NCBI RefSeq assembly: GCF_023229695.1
Contig: NZ_JALNYS010000010.1
Coordinates: 72,719 to 136,718 of the forward strand
Source: Sulfuricurvum sp.
GTDB lineage: Bacteria > Campylobacterota > Campylobacteria > Campylobacterales > Sulfurimonadaceae
DNA: 64,000 bases
Reading direction: 5' to 3'
Shown here: positions 26,377 through 33,645 of the stretch, in pieces
How positions within the stretch are numbered: position 1 is the first letter of the stretch
Layout: every line of letters begins with the position of its first letter
Position numbers and translations under genes: made by a program
Notes under the pieces: model-generated
What the model was told of the DNA's origin: nothing
Database searches by the model: none
The model's input: only the letters and a program-made list of their open reading frames with translations

Positions 26377-27326
26377 CACTCAGCGCCGTTGTATTCGTGG
26401 GTAAAAAAGTGTTCAAACGTCACCTCTTTTCGCAAAAGTCCCTGAGAACGCATACTCTCGATCAACCCTCGGGAGGTTTTGTACAGCGATCCGGGATGGC
26501 GGTTCAGCATCCATGCCGATTCGTCACGGCTGGGTATCTTGATCCCCTCCAAAGAGCGGACAAACATCGCTTCGGATATCCCTTCCAACGCGGCAATCCG
26601 CTTATGAGCATCCCGGGGATTTTTTTTCATGTAGGCTACGGATCGGTACCACCCCTCGACCAGATGTTCAATCGATCCTTTTTTCGCTTTGAGGACCGTG
26701 TCACTGGCGATCAGAACGTCGACGATTTCTCCGGGCATTTGGGTACTGTCAAACAACACCGCTCCCCCCTGCGCTTCCAACTGCTCTTTGACCGGGTTGT
26801 AGGTGATCAGCGCATCGGCCTGATCGGTGGAAAATACCTGCAATTGAAAATCATAATTGACGGGGATAACGGTGACATCGGCATGGGTTAAGCCGCCGAA
26901 GGCCAAAAAACGTTCCAGTATGTAGGCGCTTAGTGCCGACTCCTCCGCTGCGATCCGTTTCCCTTTGAGCTGATCGGGACGGGTGATCCCCTCTTTGGCG
27001 ACAACACCGTCCCCTCCGTTTGAAAAATCGCACACCAAAAAAGCGCGGATATCGGGATTCTCCTGCGCATAGACCAGACTCTCGTCAATCGTCAGGGCAG
27101 CAACATCGATCGTCCCGTTGCGTATCGCCCCCAAAACATCGATAATCGAGGGGAAACGGATAATTTTGATCTCCTCTTTCGGATAATACCCCAACAAATC
27201 GGCCAGAGCCAACGGCTCATATCCCGGCCAGGAGACGATCCCTACCCTCACCTCTTCGGGCTTTTTCACCAGAGAACACCCCGTCAACAGCCATAACACC
27301 GCCATCAGAACCATCAGCTGTTTCAC
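26376..27326 (-). CDS. Substrate-binding lipoprotein (NMT1/SsuA-like), sensory
   Basis: This 316-aa protein has a lipoprotein signal (MKQLMVLMAVLWLLTGCS, lipobox LTGC) and a type II periplasmic-binding fold related to SsuA/THI5. Its features are VRVGIVSWPGYEPLALADLLGYY, VLGAIRNGTIDVAALTIDE, GVVAKEGITRPDQLKGKRIAA and ALITYNPVKEQLEAQGG. No ABC permease or ATPase accompanies it; instead it lies between a REC protein and a membrane histidine kinase with overlapping stops and starts. I infer a ligand-capturing sensory subunit rather than an importer. The ligand is unknown, though the fold favours small organosulfur or nitrogen compounds. Confidence 0.85.
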   Translation of the reverse strand: MKQLMVLMAVLWLLTGCSLVKKPEEVRVGIVSWPGYEPLALADLLGYYPKEEIKIIRFPSIIDVLGAIRNGTIDVAALTIDESLVYAQENPDIRAFLVCDFSNGGDGVVAKEGITRPDQLKGKRIAAEESALSAYILERFLAFGGLTHADVTVIPVNYDFQLQVFSTDQADALITYNPVKEQLEAQGGAVLFDSTQMPGEIVDVLIASDTVLKAKKGSIEHLVEGWYRSVAYMKKNPRDAHKRIAALEGISEAMFVRSLEGIKIPSRDESAWMLNRHPGSLYKTSRGLIESMRSQGLLRKEVTFEHFFTHEYNGAE

Positions 27327-27715
27327 CCGTTCTCCCCCGGATCGGGTAAAAACACTTTGATCATGTGCATCAGTTTTGCCAACTCAACCGGCTTGCCGAC
27401 GCACCCGCTTACCCCTAATTCCATAATGGCTTCCAACCGCGAATCCGATGCATTGAACGCGGTCAACGCAATAATCGGGATCTTTGGATCGATTGCTTTG
27501 ACACGGCGTATCAGTTCAATCCCGTCCATCACCGGCATCTGGACATCGGTCAAAATCATATCGGGCTTTTCGATCCTCAGTATCTCCAGCGCTTCGGCTC
27601 CGTTTGTCGCGGCAAAAAAACGTTTCGTTCTGCGCCCGAGGTACAATGAGAGCTCTTCGCGGATATCCTCATCATCCTCGACATACAAAAGGGTAATATT
27701 TAATTGTTCCCGCAC
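27323..27715 (-). CDS. Single-domain response regulator (REC only)
   Basis: This 130-aa protein is a complete receiver domain without output. The acidic pocket YVEDDED, phospho-acceptor Asp in ILTDVQMPVMDG, switch Thr in IIALTAFN and conserved Lys in GCVGKPV are all present. It begins with GTG, preceded by AAGGAG, and overlaps the HD-GYP gene by 16 bp and the lipoprotein gene by 4 bp. Likely acts as phosphate shuttle or protein-interaction switch between the two kinases of the cluster. Confidence 0.93.
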   Translation of the reverse strand: MREQLNITLLYVEDDEDIREELSLYLGRRTKRFFAATNGAEALEILRIEKPDMILTDVQMPVMDGIELIRRVKAIDPKIPIIALTAFNASDSRLEAIMELGVSGCVGKPVELAKLMHMIKVFLPDPGENG

Positions 27716-29529
27716 TCCGGCTCCTTCGCTTCGATCGTATCACGGTATTGTTCCCGCACCGCCAAAAACTCTTCCAAATGGTCAAAAAAGATACTCACCA
27801 GCACGGGATCAAAATGGCGTCCCGACTCTTCGCGGATCAATCCCAGAATTTTATCGAGTTCCCACGCTTTTTTATAAACACGGTCGCTTCCCAGAGCGTC
27901 AAATACATCGGCAATGGCGGTGATCCGGCCGTAGATGTGGATATCCTCCCCCGATTTTTTATTCGGATAGCCGCTTCCGTCCCATTTTTCATGATGTTCG
28001 CGCGCCACCGTCGCCGCCGCTTTGAGAATCGGACGTTCGGAGTGTTTGAGCATCTCGTACCCCAAATCGGCATGGGTTTTCATAATATCGAACTCTTCAT
28101 GGGTGAGCTGCCCCGGTTTGTTGAGAATCGCATCGGGTATCCCCACTTTCCCGATATCGTGCATCGGAGAGGCCTGCTTGAGCAATTCGGCTTCCGCCTC
28201 ATCCAATCCGTAATGAAGAGCCAGAATACGGGAGTACTCGGCGACCCGCTTGACATGGTTCCCCGTCTCTTTGCTCCGGCTCTCCCCGATGGAGCCCATC
28301 GTAAAGACCACTTCGCGCTGCGTCGCTTCGATTTCTTTGTTCAGGTGGACGATTTCAGAGACATCGTGGCACAGACTCATAAATTCGACAATCTCCCCCG
28401 CCGTATCGAGAATCGGGATGACCGCCGTATCCAGATAACACCATGTACCGTCTTTTCGGACGTATTTCAGGCTCCCCTGCCAAATCTGTTTCTCCTGAAT
28501 CGTCTTCCATAACGTGTCATACACCGCCTCATCCCCATCCAAGGGACGGAATATCCGGTGCGTTTTTCCGATCAGTTCGGAAGACGCATACCCCAAAAGA
28601 TCGCAAAACATCGTATTAACGTACGTCATTTTCCCTTCGCCGTCGGTTCGGGAGATGGCGCTGTTGATATTGATCGCTTTTTCGTATTCGCGGATCGCCG
28701 TCACCTTTTCATTCAGAGTCGTATAGCTGCGGTCAAGCTGCTGTTCGAGCACCTCACGATACATTTTCAGCTCCGTCACATCATAACGGATCGCAATGTA
28801 TTCGCGGATCTCCCCCTCTTCGTCGCGCAATCCCAGAATCGTCGTGTCCAGATAAAACGTCTCACCCGATTTGGCCCGGTCTTTGACAATGCCGCGCCAA
28901 ACCTTTCCGGTTTGAATGGTCTCCCATATCTCTTTAAACACCGCAGATTTCATCTGCGGATGGCGAACGATACTGTGCGATTTTCCGATCAACTCCTCTT
29001 TGGTATATCCGCTGATGGTACAAAAGGGCTCATTGGCGTAGGTAATTATCCCTCGCGCATCGGTTTTGGTTACCAGAGCACTGACATCCACAACGGTGCG
29101 ATAGTGTTCCAGAAGGCGTGATTGTTTCGTGACGGTGTCACGATCATAAAGCCGCTGCGCCTCCTTGAGAACCGTTTTGGCCAGACGATCGGGATCGACG
29201 GGCTTGGGGACATACCCGTCAATCCCGATATTGATCGCTTCTCCCAGCTGATGACGGTCTCCGAGTGCGGTGCAGAGGATGATCGGGGTGTCGGGGCTCA
29301 TCGCTTTGATCGCTCTGGACATTGCCAATCCGTCCATGACCGGCATCGTCACATCGGTCAAAATCAGGTCGGGCCTCTCTTTTTCAAACAGCTCCAGCCC
29401 CTCGGCGCCGTTGGCGGCCACCAACAGTTTTCCGACGCGAAGTTCCAGATAGGTGGAGAGCTCTTCACGCGTCTCCTCTTCGTCCTCTACGTACAGCATC
29501 GTCAGATTGCCCCACACCGTTTGTCTCAT
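27700..29529 (-). CDS. REC-PAS-PAS-HD-GYP response regulator (c-di-GMP phosphodiesterase)
   Basis: Domains in order: REC (residues ~8-130; YVEDEEE pocket, LILTDVTMPVMDG, GYVPKPVD), two PAS/PAC repeats (~150-265 and ~280-395) and HD-GYP (~405-580). The HD-GYP residues are intact: GNHVKRV, MHDIGKVG and WDGSGYPNK. Phosphorylation by the upstream FIST kinase could gate hydrolysis of cyclic-di-GMP. The ATG is 1 bp after the kinase stop, so the two are translationally coupled. The PAS motifs (KSHSIVRHPQMKS) resemble those of redox/aerotaxis sensors. Confidence 0.93.
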   Translation of the reverse strand: MRQTVWGNLTMLYVEDEEETREELSTYLELRVGKLLVAANGAEGLELFEKERPDLILTDVTMPVMDGLAMSRAIKAMSPDTPIILCTALGDRHQLGEAINIGIDGYVPKPVDPDRLAKTVLKEAQRLYDRDTVTKQSRLLEHYRTVVDVSALVTKTDARGIITYANEPFCTISGYTKEELIGKSHSIVRHPQMKSAVFKEIWETIQTGKVWRGIVKDRAKSGETFYLDTTILGLRDEEGEIREYIAIRYDVTELKMYREVLEQQLDRSYTTLNEKVTAIREYEKAININSAISRTDGEGKMTYVNTMFCDLLGYASSELIGKTHRIFRPLDGDEAVYDTLWKTIQEKQIWQGSLKYVRKDGTWCYLDTAVIPILDTAGEIVEFMSLCHDVSEIVHLNKEIEATQREVVFTMGSIGESRSKETGNHVKRVAEYSRILALHYGLDEAEAELLKQASPMHDIGKVGIPDAILNKPGQLTHEEFDIMKTHADLGYEMLKHSERPILKAAATVAREHHEKWDGSGYPNKKSGEDIHIYGRITAIADVFDALGSDRVYKKAWELDKILGLIREESGRHFDPVLVSIFFDHLEEFLAVREQYRDTIEAKEPECGNN

Positions 29530-29530
29530 A

Positions 29531-31561
29531 TCATTTCCCTTTCGGATGAGGAAGGATGATCACAAATTGCGCCCCCTCGTGCGTGTTGTGGGCGGTGATT
29601 TTCCCCCCCATGTGATCTTCGAGTATCATCTTGGTCATATACAATCCGATTCCCGTCCCTTTCCCCTGCTCTTTGGTCGTAAAATAGGGGTCGAATATTT
29701 TCGGAAGGACCGCATCGGCAATCCCCCCTCCATTATCCGAAATTGTAATCTCCATCGTCTCCATTCGGCTTTGGACCGTTATACTAATCTTCGGACTTAA
29801 GCTCCTTTTCTCGATAAGGACATCCCGGGAATTGGCGATCAGATTGAGCAGTGCCTGAGAAAATTCCCCCGGATATCCGTAGAGCTCCTCTGGCGTATCC
29901 AGCTCAAGATCGAGTTCAATGGAGTGGTATTTCAGCGAGGCATCGATCAAAGCGACCGTTTCACGGATCACCGCAGCGGGGGAAAAACTTTTCTTCTCTT
30001 TGTCCGCAATAAAAAAATTACGAAAATCATCGATCGTCGTCGACATTTTCTGGATCAACCGCTGCGATTTCACACTGAATTTCTCCATTTTGTCATCGTC
30101 TAATGTTTGAAAATCATAGGCATCGCGCAGATTGACAATCGTCAGGCTGAGCGCGTTGAGAGGCTGGCGCCATTGGTGGGCGATGGAGCTGATCATCTCC
30201 CCCATCGCCGCCATGCGCGATTGTTCAAAGAGTATCTGGTCTTTTTCCCGGTTTTGGACCACCTGCTCGGCGATCCGCTCTTCGAGTTCGTCGTTGAGTT
30301 TCTGAAGCTCCTGTGTCCGGAGCAACACTTTCTCTTCAAGACTCGTATTCATCTTCTCCATCTCATCCAGCGCCGAATTGGCAAACCGGGTCAACGATTT
30401 GAGCGTCTTGCTAAAGCCGCTCTCATCGCGAACGGGGAGCCTGCTGCTGCGTCGGTTTTTTTTCTCCGACTCGCTCATCGCGATCATCGTCATACTCTGG
30501 TTGAGCATCTCGTTCGATCCGGGGACGTGAAAAAACTCCCCGTAGGTGAAAAAACCGCTGGTCGGTGCCAGCGACTGGAGGGGGAGGATCTCGTTTTCGA
30601 TCAGCTCAGGCATAAAACGGCGCCGCGCCATCGACGAAAAGACAAAAATCGACTCCATCTCCTCCTCCATCCGTTGCGAAAGCATTTGAGAGGGGTCCAG
30701 AATGTTCTCAGGGTTTCCGAATCCGAAACACACCCTGTCGCCGACACGGATACTCCCCGCCAGCGTCACCGAACCGTCCGGATGCAGCGCGACCGGAGCA
30801 CGGGCGATCTGTAACCCGTTGCGATCGATCATAAAGGGGAATTCGACCGTAGAGCGCGGAATCTCCGCTGCCATTTTTTCGCCGAAATAGCGTCCGTAGA
30901 CCTGAGCTACCGGCACACCGTCGATCGTATACAGTCGGTTCCCCTCGGCACGGGTGACACCCATCGGACGCCCCAACAGTTCCCATTCGAAACTGTAATC
31001 GGTAATGATCCGCAGCCGATCACTCCCCAAAGCGACACCGACAACCCCGTTTTGGACGAAATCATCGTAGGTAAACGCGACCGGCTCTTTAAAACGCCCA
31101 TCATCCCCGGCAAGCCCCCCGGCGACGATCACCGTATCGCTGATCTCCTCGATCCCCCGGACGATCGCCTCCCCGTCTTGTTTTATCCCCGCCCCGAAAA
31201 GGATCAATGCCCGGGTAGAGTCATCGATGAGTCGCGACCCTATTGTTTTGCCGATGGCATACGAATCTTCCCCCCGGATGGCGGCAACGACCGGAACAAC
31301 GCTCTCAAACTGGGTCAGCGAAATGATGCACTCATGGTTCAACACCCTCCCCTCGCAAATCTCCCCGTCGGTCGTGGCTCCGATCAGCGCGGCATTGGGG
31401 AATCGCCCTTTGAGAAGTGAACGCAGTTCATATATAAACGGCGTCTGCAAAATCCCGCAAAAAACCTGAATCAGGAGTGATTTATTATCTTTGATCTTAC
31501 TGTTTTTCAGGAGAGGAATGAGCTCTTCTACCGTCGTGATCGAAAGATTATGGGTGTGCAT
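29531..31561 (-). CDS. FIST-domain sensor histidine kinase
   Basis: This 676-aa protein has no membrane segment. FIST_N (~25-220; ALIGATTDGEICEG, AGGLAGDDGRF) and FIST_C (~225-365; AQVYGRYFGEKM, SGFFTYGEFFHVPG) form the sensor, followed by a long coiled coil (~395-450). The kinase core carries His462 (SIAHQWRQPLNAL), N-box ALLNLIANSRDV, G1 DNGGGIA and G2 GKGTGIGLYM. FIST domains are predicted to bind small ligands such as amino acids. It heads a five-gene signalling operon with HD-GYP, REC, lipoprotein and second kinase. Confidence 0.93.
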   Translation of the reverse strand: MHTHNLSITTVEELIPLLKNSKIKDNKSLLIQVFCGILQTPFIYELRSLLKGRFPNAALIGATTDGEICEGRVLNHECIISLTQFESVVPVVAAIRGEDSYAIGKTIGSRLIDDSTRALILFGAGIKQDGEAIVRGIEEISDTVIVAGGLAGDDGRFKEPVAFTYDDFVQNGVVGVALGSDRLRIITDYSFEWELLGRPMGVTRAEGNRLYTIDGVPVAQVYGRYFGEKMAAEIPRSTVEFPFMIDRNGLQIARAPVALHPDGSVTLAGSIRVGDRVCFGFGNPENILDPSQMLSQRMEEEMESIFVFSSMARRRFMPELIENEILPLQSLAPTSGFFTYGEFFHVPGSNEMLNQSMTMIAMSESEKKNRRSSRLPVRDESGFSKTLKSLTRFANSALDEMEKMNTSLEEKVLLRTQELQKLNDELEERIAEQVVQNREKDQILFEQSRMAAMGEMISSIAHQWRQPLNALSLTIVNLRDAYDFQTLDDDKMEKFSVKSQRLIQKMSTTIDDFRNFFIADKEKKSFSPAAVIRETVALIDASLKYHSIELDLELDTPEELYGYPGEFSQALLNLIANSRDVLIEKRSLSPKISITVQSRMETMEITISDNGGGIADAVLPKIFDPYFTTKEQGKGTGIGLYMTKMILEDHMGGKITAHNTHEGAQFVIILPHPKGK

Positions 31562-31676
31562 CAGCGATCCTCAATGGGGGGGGAAATTATTAATATAATC
31601 TCAATTTTACCATTTTTTTGATTTAATTGTGATAATTTTCCCCTCTCATACCCACAAGGAGCCGTTGATTTAGAAA

Positions 31677-31855
31677 CTAATGGTACGCACCTTGCCCTAG
31701 AAAGTGCAATATGGGGAATTATTCTCCCGCATCCGGAAGATGCGGGTAGCGTTTCAGGAAACATCCCTTCGGGAGCGCTTCGCTTGTTTTGGGGGTTGTA
31801 GGGACCCTAATCCCTGCCACTTTACGGGCGATGAGCGAAAAGTGCGTAACATCAG
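31677..31855 (-). mobile_element. R-family MITE-like element, copy 4, with 7-bp target duplication
   Basis: The left end CTAATGGTACGCACCTTG and the right end CGAAAAGTGCGTAACATCAG form imperfect terminal inverted repeats. TTAGAAA flanks the element exactly on both sides (31670-31676 and 31856-31862). The internal CCCGCATCCGGAAGATGCGGG hairpin and the CACTTTACGGGC block are present. The right-hand duplication includes the stop codon of the 31856 gene. Confidence 0.82.
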
Positions 31856-32167
31856 TTAGAAAAAAAGCCAGAGGAGAAGGAGAACCCCGAATCCAAGATT
31901 AAACCAGCTCCCCCCCTCGTTAAACAGCATGATCAGCATCTCATAATAGTACCGCTGCGGGGCGGAAACGGCGGAAAGAAGCGCTTCACGGGCATAAGCG
32001 GTAATCTCACCCCCCCAGATAAAGGCGATAATCTCCGGAACGATAAAAAAAAGGAGGACCCCGAAAAATCCCCATACGGTTTTTTCCGGTTTCAACGATT
32101 GCAGCGCTTTTTGCGCTTTCGGATTGCGTAGAATCTGTCGGGTTTTCATGATAATGGTCTGTTTCAT
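31856..32167 (-). CDS. Small membrane protein with two hydrophobic segments, unknown function
   Basis: The protein has up to 103 residues; a shorter start at the internal ATG (MKTRQILRN, 32149) is possible. A basic N-terminus (TRQILRNPKAQKALQSLKPEK) is followed by a hydrophobic helix (VWGFFGVLLFFIVPEIIAFIWG), a loop with YAREALLSAVSAPQRYYYEML, and a C-terminal helix (WFNLGFGVLLLLWLFF). I do not recognise the family. Its stop codon lies within the 7-bp duplication of R copy 4, so the element inserted exactly at the end of the gene and may supply the terminator. Confidence 0.65.
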   Translation of the reverse strand: MKQTIIMKTRQILRNPKAQKALQSLKPEKTVWGFFGVLLFFIVPEIIAFIWGGEITAYAREALLSAVSAPQRYYYEMLIMLFNEGGSWFNLGFGVLLLLWLFF

Positions 32168-32210
32168 AGGATGCGAATTTTACCACAGAAATTCGATGAC
32201 CACGGAGGTT

Positions 32211-32340
32211 ATACCGTCTATCTTTAACTGTACATATGCATTTTGTCATCCCGTACTTGATACGGGATCTATTTCTTGCATTGGATTTTGTGTCGTAGCA
32301 CGGAATGACGAGAGTATGCCTAGCTAATAAAGTTTGGTAT
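32211..32340 (-). mobile_element. B-family 130-bp repeat, copy 1
   Basis: Inverted copy of 46099-46228, same length, bounded by ATACC…GGTAT ends. It contains two short palindromes (CCCGTACTTGATACGGG and TCGTAGCACGGA-type arms). It abuts R copy 5 exactly at 32340/32341. Non-coding; the 314-bp gap between the small membrane protein gene and sbcD holds this element, R copy 5 and a promoter. Confidence 0.8.
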
Positions 32341-32436
32341 AAGCTAAAAAAGCCAACCTGAAGCTCCCCGTATCTTTCGGATACGGGAGCAAAGTTTCCC
32401 TTTTCGCACGTGTTTAAACAAAATGCATAAGGTCAG
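32341..32436 (+). mobile_element. R-family repeat, copy 5 (left part missing)
   Basis: Starts inside the family sequence (AAGCTAAAAAAGCCAA), continues with the CCCCGTATC-TTTCG-GATACGGG hairpin and ends with the right terminus GCATAAGGTCAG. The missing left part is replaced by the B element, suggesting that B inserted into or recombined with this copy. Confidence 0.7.
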
Positions 32437-32514
32437 TTATTCAGGGACTTTTCCGACTTTTAAGCCAATATATTATATTCTGTGAAAATTTATATTATTC
32501 CGCAAAGGCATCCG

Positions 32515-33645
32515 TTGAGAATCCTCCATTTCTCCGACACCCAGCTGGGGTTTAACGATCTTGACATTACCGACGAGACCGGTATCAATCAGCGTGAAGC
32601 CGATTTTTACGATGCCTTTACTCAGGTGATCGATGCGATACTCGAAACCAAACCCGATTACGTCATCCACACCGGCGACCTCTTTCACCGCCCTCACCCC
32701 TCCAACCGTGCCATCAGCTTTTGTCTGACACAGCTCAAACGTCTTAGTGTCGCTCAGATCCCGACGATCATCATCGCGGGAAACCACTCGACCCCCCGCA
32801 CCCGCTCCGCCTCCCCGATCCTCGCCGCTCTGCGGACCCTCGATCACATCTATCCCGTATTTGAAGAGCGTTATGAGAAAGTCGTATTTGATGATATCAC
32901 CTTCCACTGCATCCCCCATATCAACGACGAAGCGGCCAATTTCGCGGCGATCGAAGAGTGCGAAGCCTCGGTGGATGAGGATAAGCGCAATATCATGATG
33001 CTCCACTGCTCCGTCGGGGCGCAGTTTATGATGGAGGAGTATGGCGAGCGGGTGTATCCGCGTGAAAAAGAGGATCTGTTTGAAAAAATGGATTACGTCG
33101 CCCTCGGACACTGGCACGGATTTGGGAGTGTCGGAAAACACCCTAACGTCTACTATGCCGGATCGAGCGAGCGGACCAGCAGCGCCGATGCCCGTAACGA
33201 CAAGGGATACGCCCTCATTACACTGGGAGAGAGCCTTGAGGTGACATTTCATCCTATCACTCTCCGTCCCAGTCACCGCCTCCGTATCGATGCCGGGGAA
33301 TCAGCGGATATTTTCGACACCCTACGCTCTCGTGGTGCATCATTAGACGTTGAGGGGGCGCTTCTCTCCGTCACGATCGAAAACCTGAGCGCGACCCAAT
33401 CGATCGACATTGCCAACCGCGATATCGAAGGGTGTTTCCCTACCGCACTCAATGTTCAAGTGCAACGTAAGTTCCGACGTAGTGAAGCTTCCGCCGCGAC
33501 GGAGAGCGTGAACGCCGCCTCGTTGCAGGAATATTTCGGAGCGTTCTTGGAAGAGCAGAGTTCTACACCCGAAGAGTTCACCCGTCTAAATTCCAAAGTT
33601 TCGACACTCTTTGCACGCTATGACGAGGTTAATAATGACGCTTGA
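32515..33645 (+). CDS. sbcD: SbcD/Mre11-type DNA double-strand-break nuclease
   Basis: I prefer TTG 32515 because AAAGG precedes it by 7 nt and the protein then opens in the family manner (RILHFSDTQLGF). A GTG at 32482 would add 11 residues without a ribosome site. Phosphoesterase motifs are DTQLG, VIHTGDLFHR, IAGNHSTPR, MMLHCSVG and ALGHWHGFG, which provide the two-metal site. With SbcC it forms an Mre11-Rad50-like complex that opens hairpins and processes DNA ends. It is coupled to sbcC by an 11-bp overlap. A TATATT box lies at about 32474. Confidence 0.92.
   Translation: MRILHFSDTQLGFNDLDITDETGINQREADFYDAFTQVIDAILETKPDYVIHTGDLFHRPHPSNRAISFCLTQLKRLSVAQIPTIIIAGNHSTPRTRSASPILAALRTLDHIYPVFEERYEKVVFDDITFHCIPHINDEAANFAAIEECEASVDEDKRNIMMLHCSVGAQFMMEEYGERVYPREKEDLFEKMDYVALGHWHGFGSVGKHPNVYYAGSSERTSSADARNDKGYALITLGESLEVTFHPITLRPSHRLRIDAGESADIFDTLRSRGASLDVEGALLSVTIENLSATQSIDIANRDIEGCFPTALNVQVQRKFRRSEASAATESVNAASLQEYFGAFLEEQSSTPEEFTRLNSKVSTLFARYDEVNNDA

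Noticed and set aside
26376..27326. Complete ABC importer for the lipoprotein
   Set aside because: No permease or ATPase gene is adjacent on either side; all neighbours are signalling proteins.
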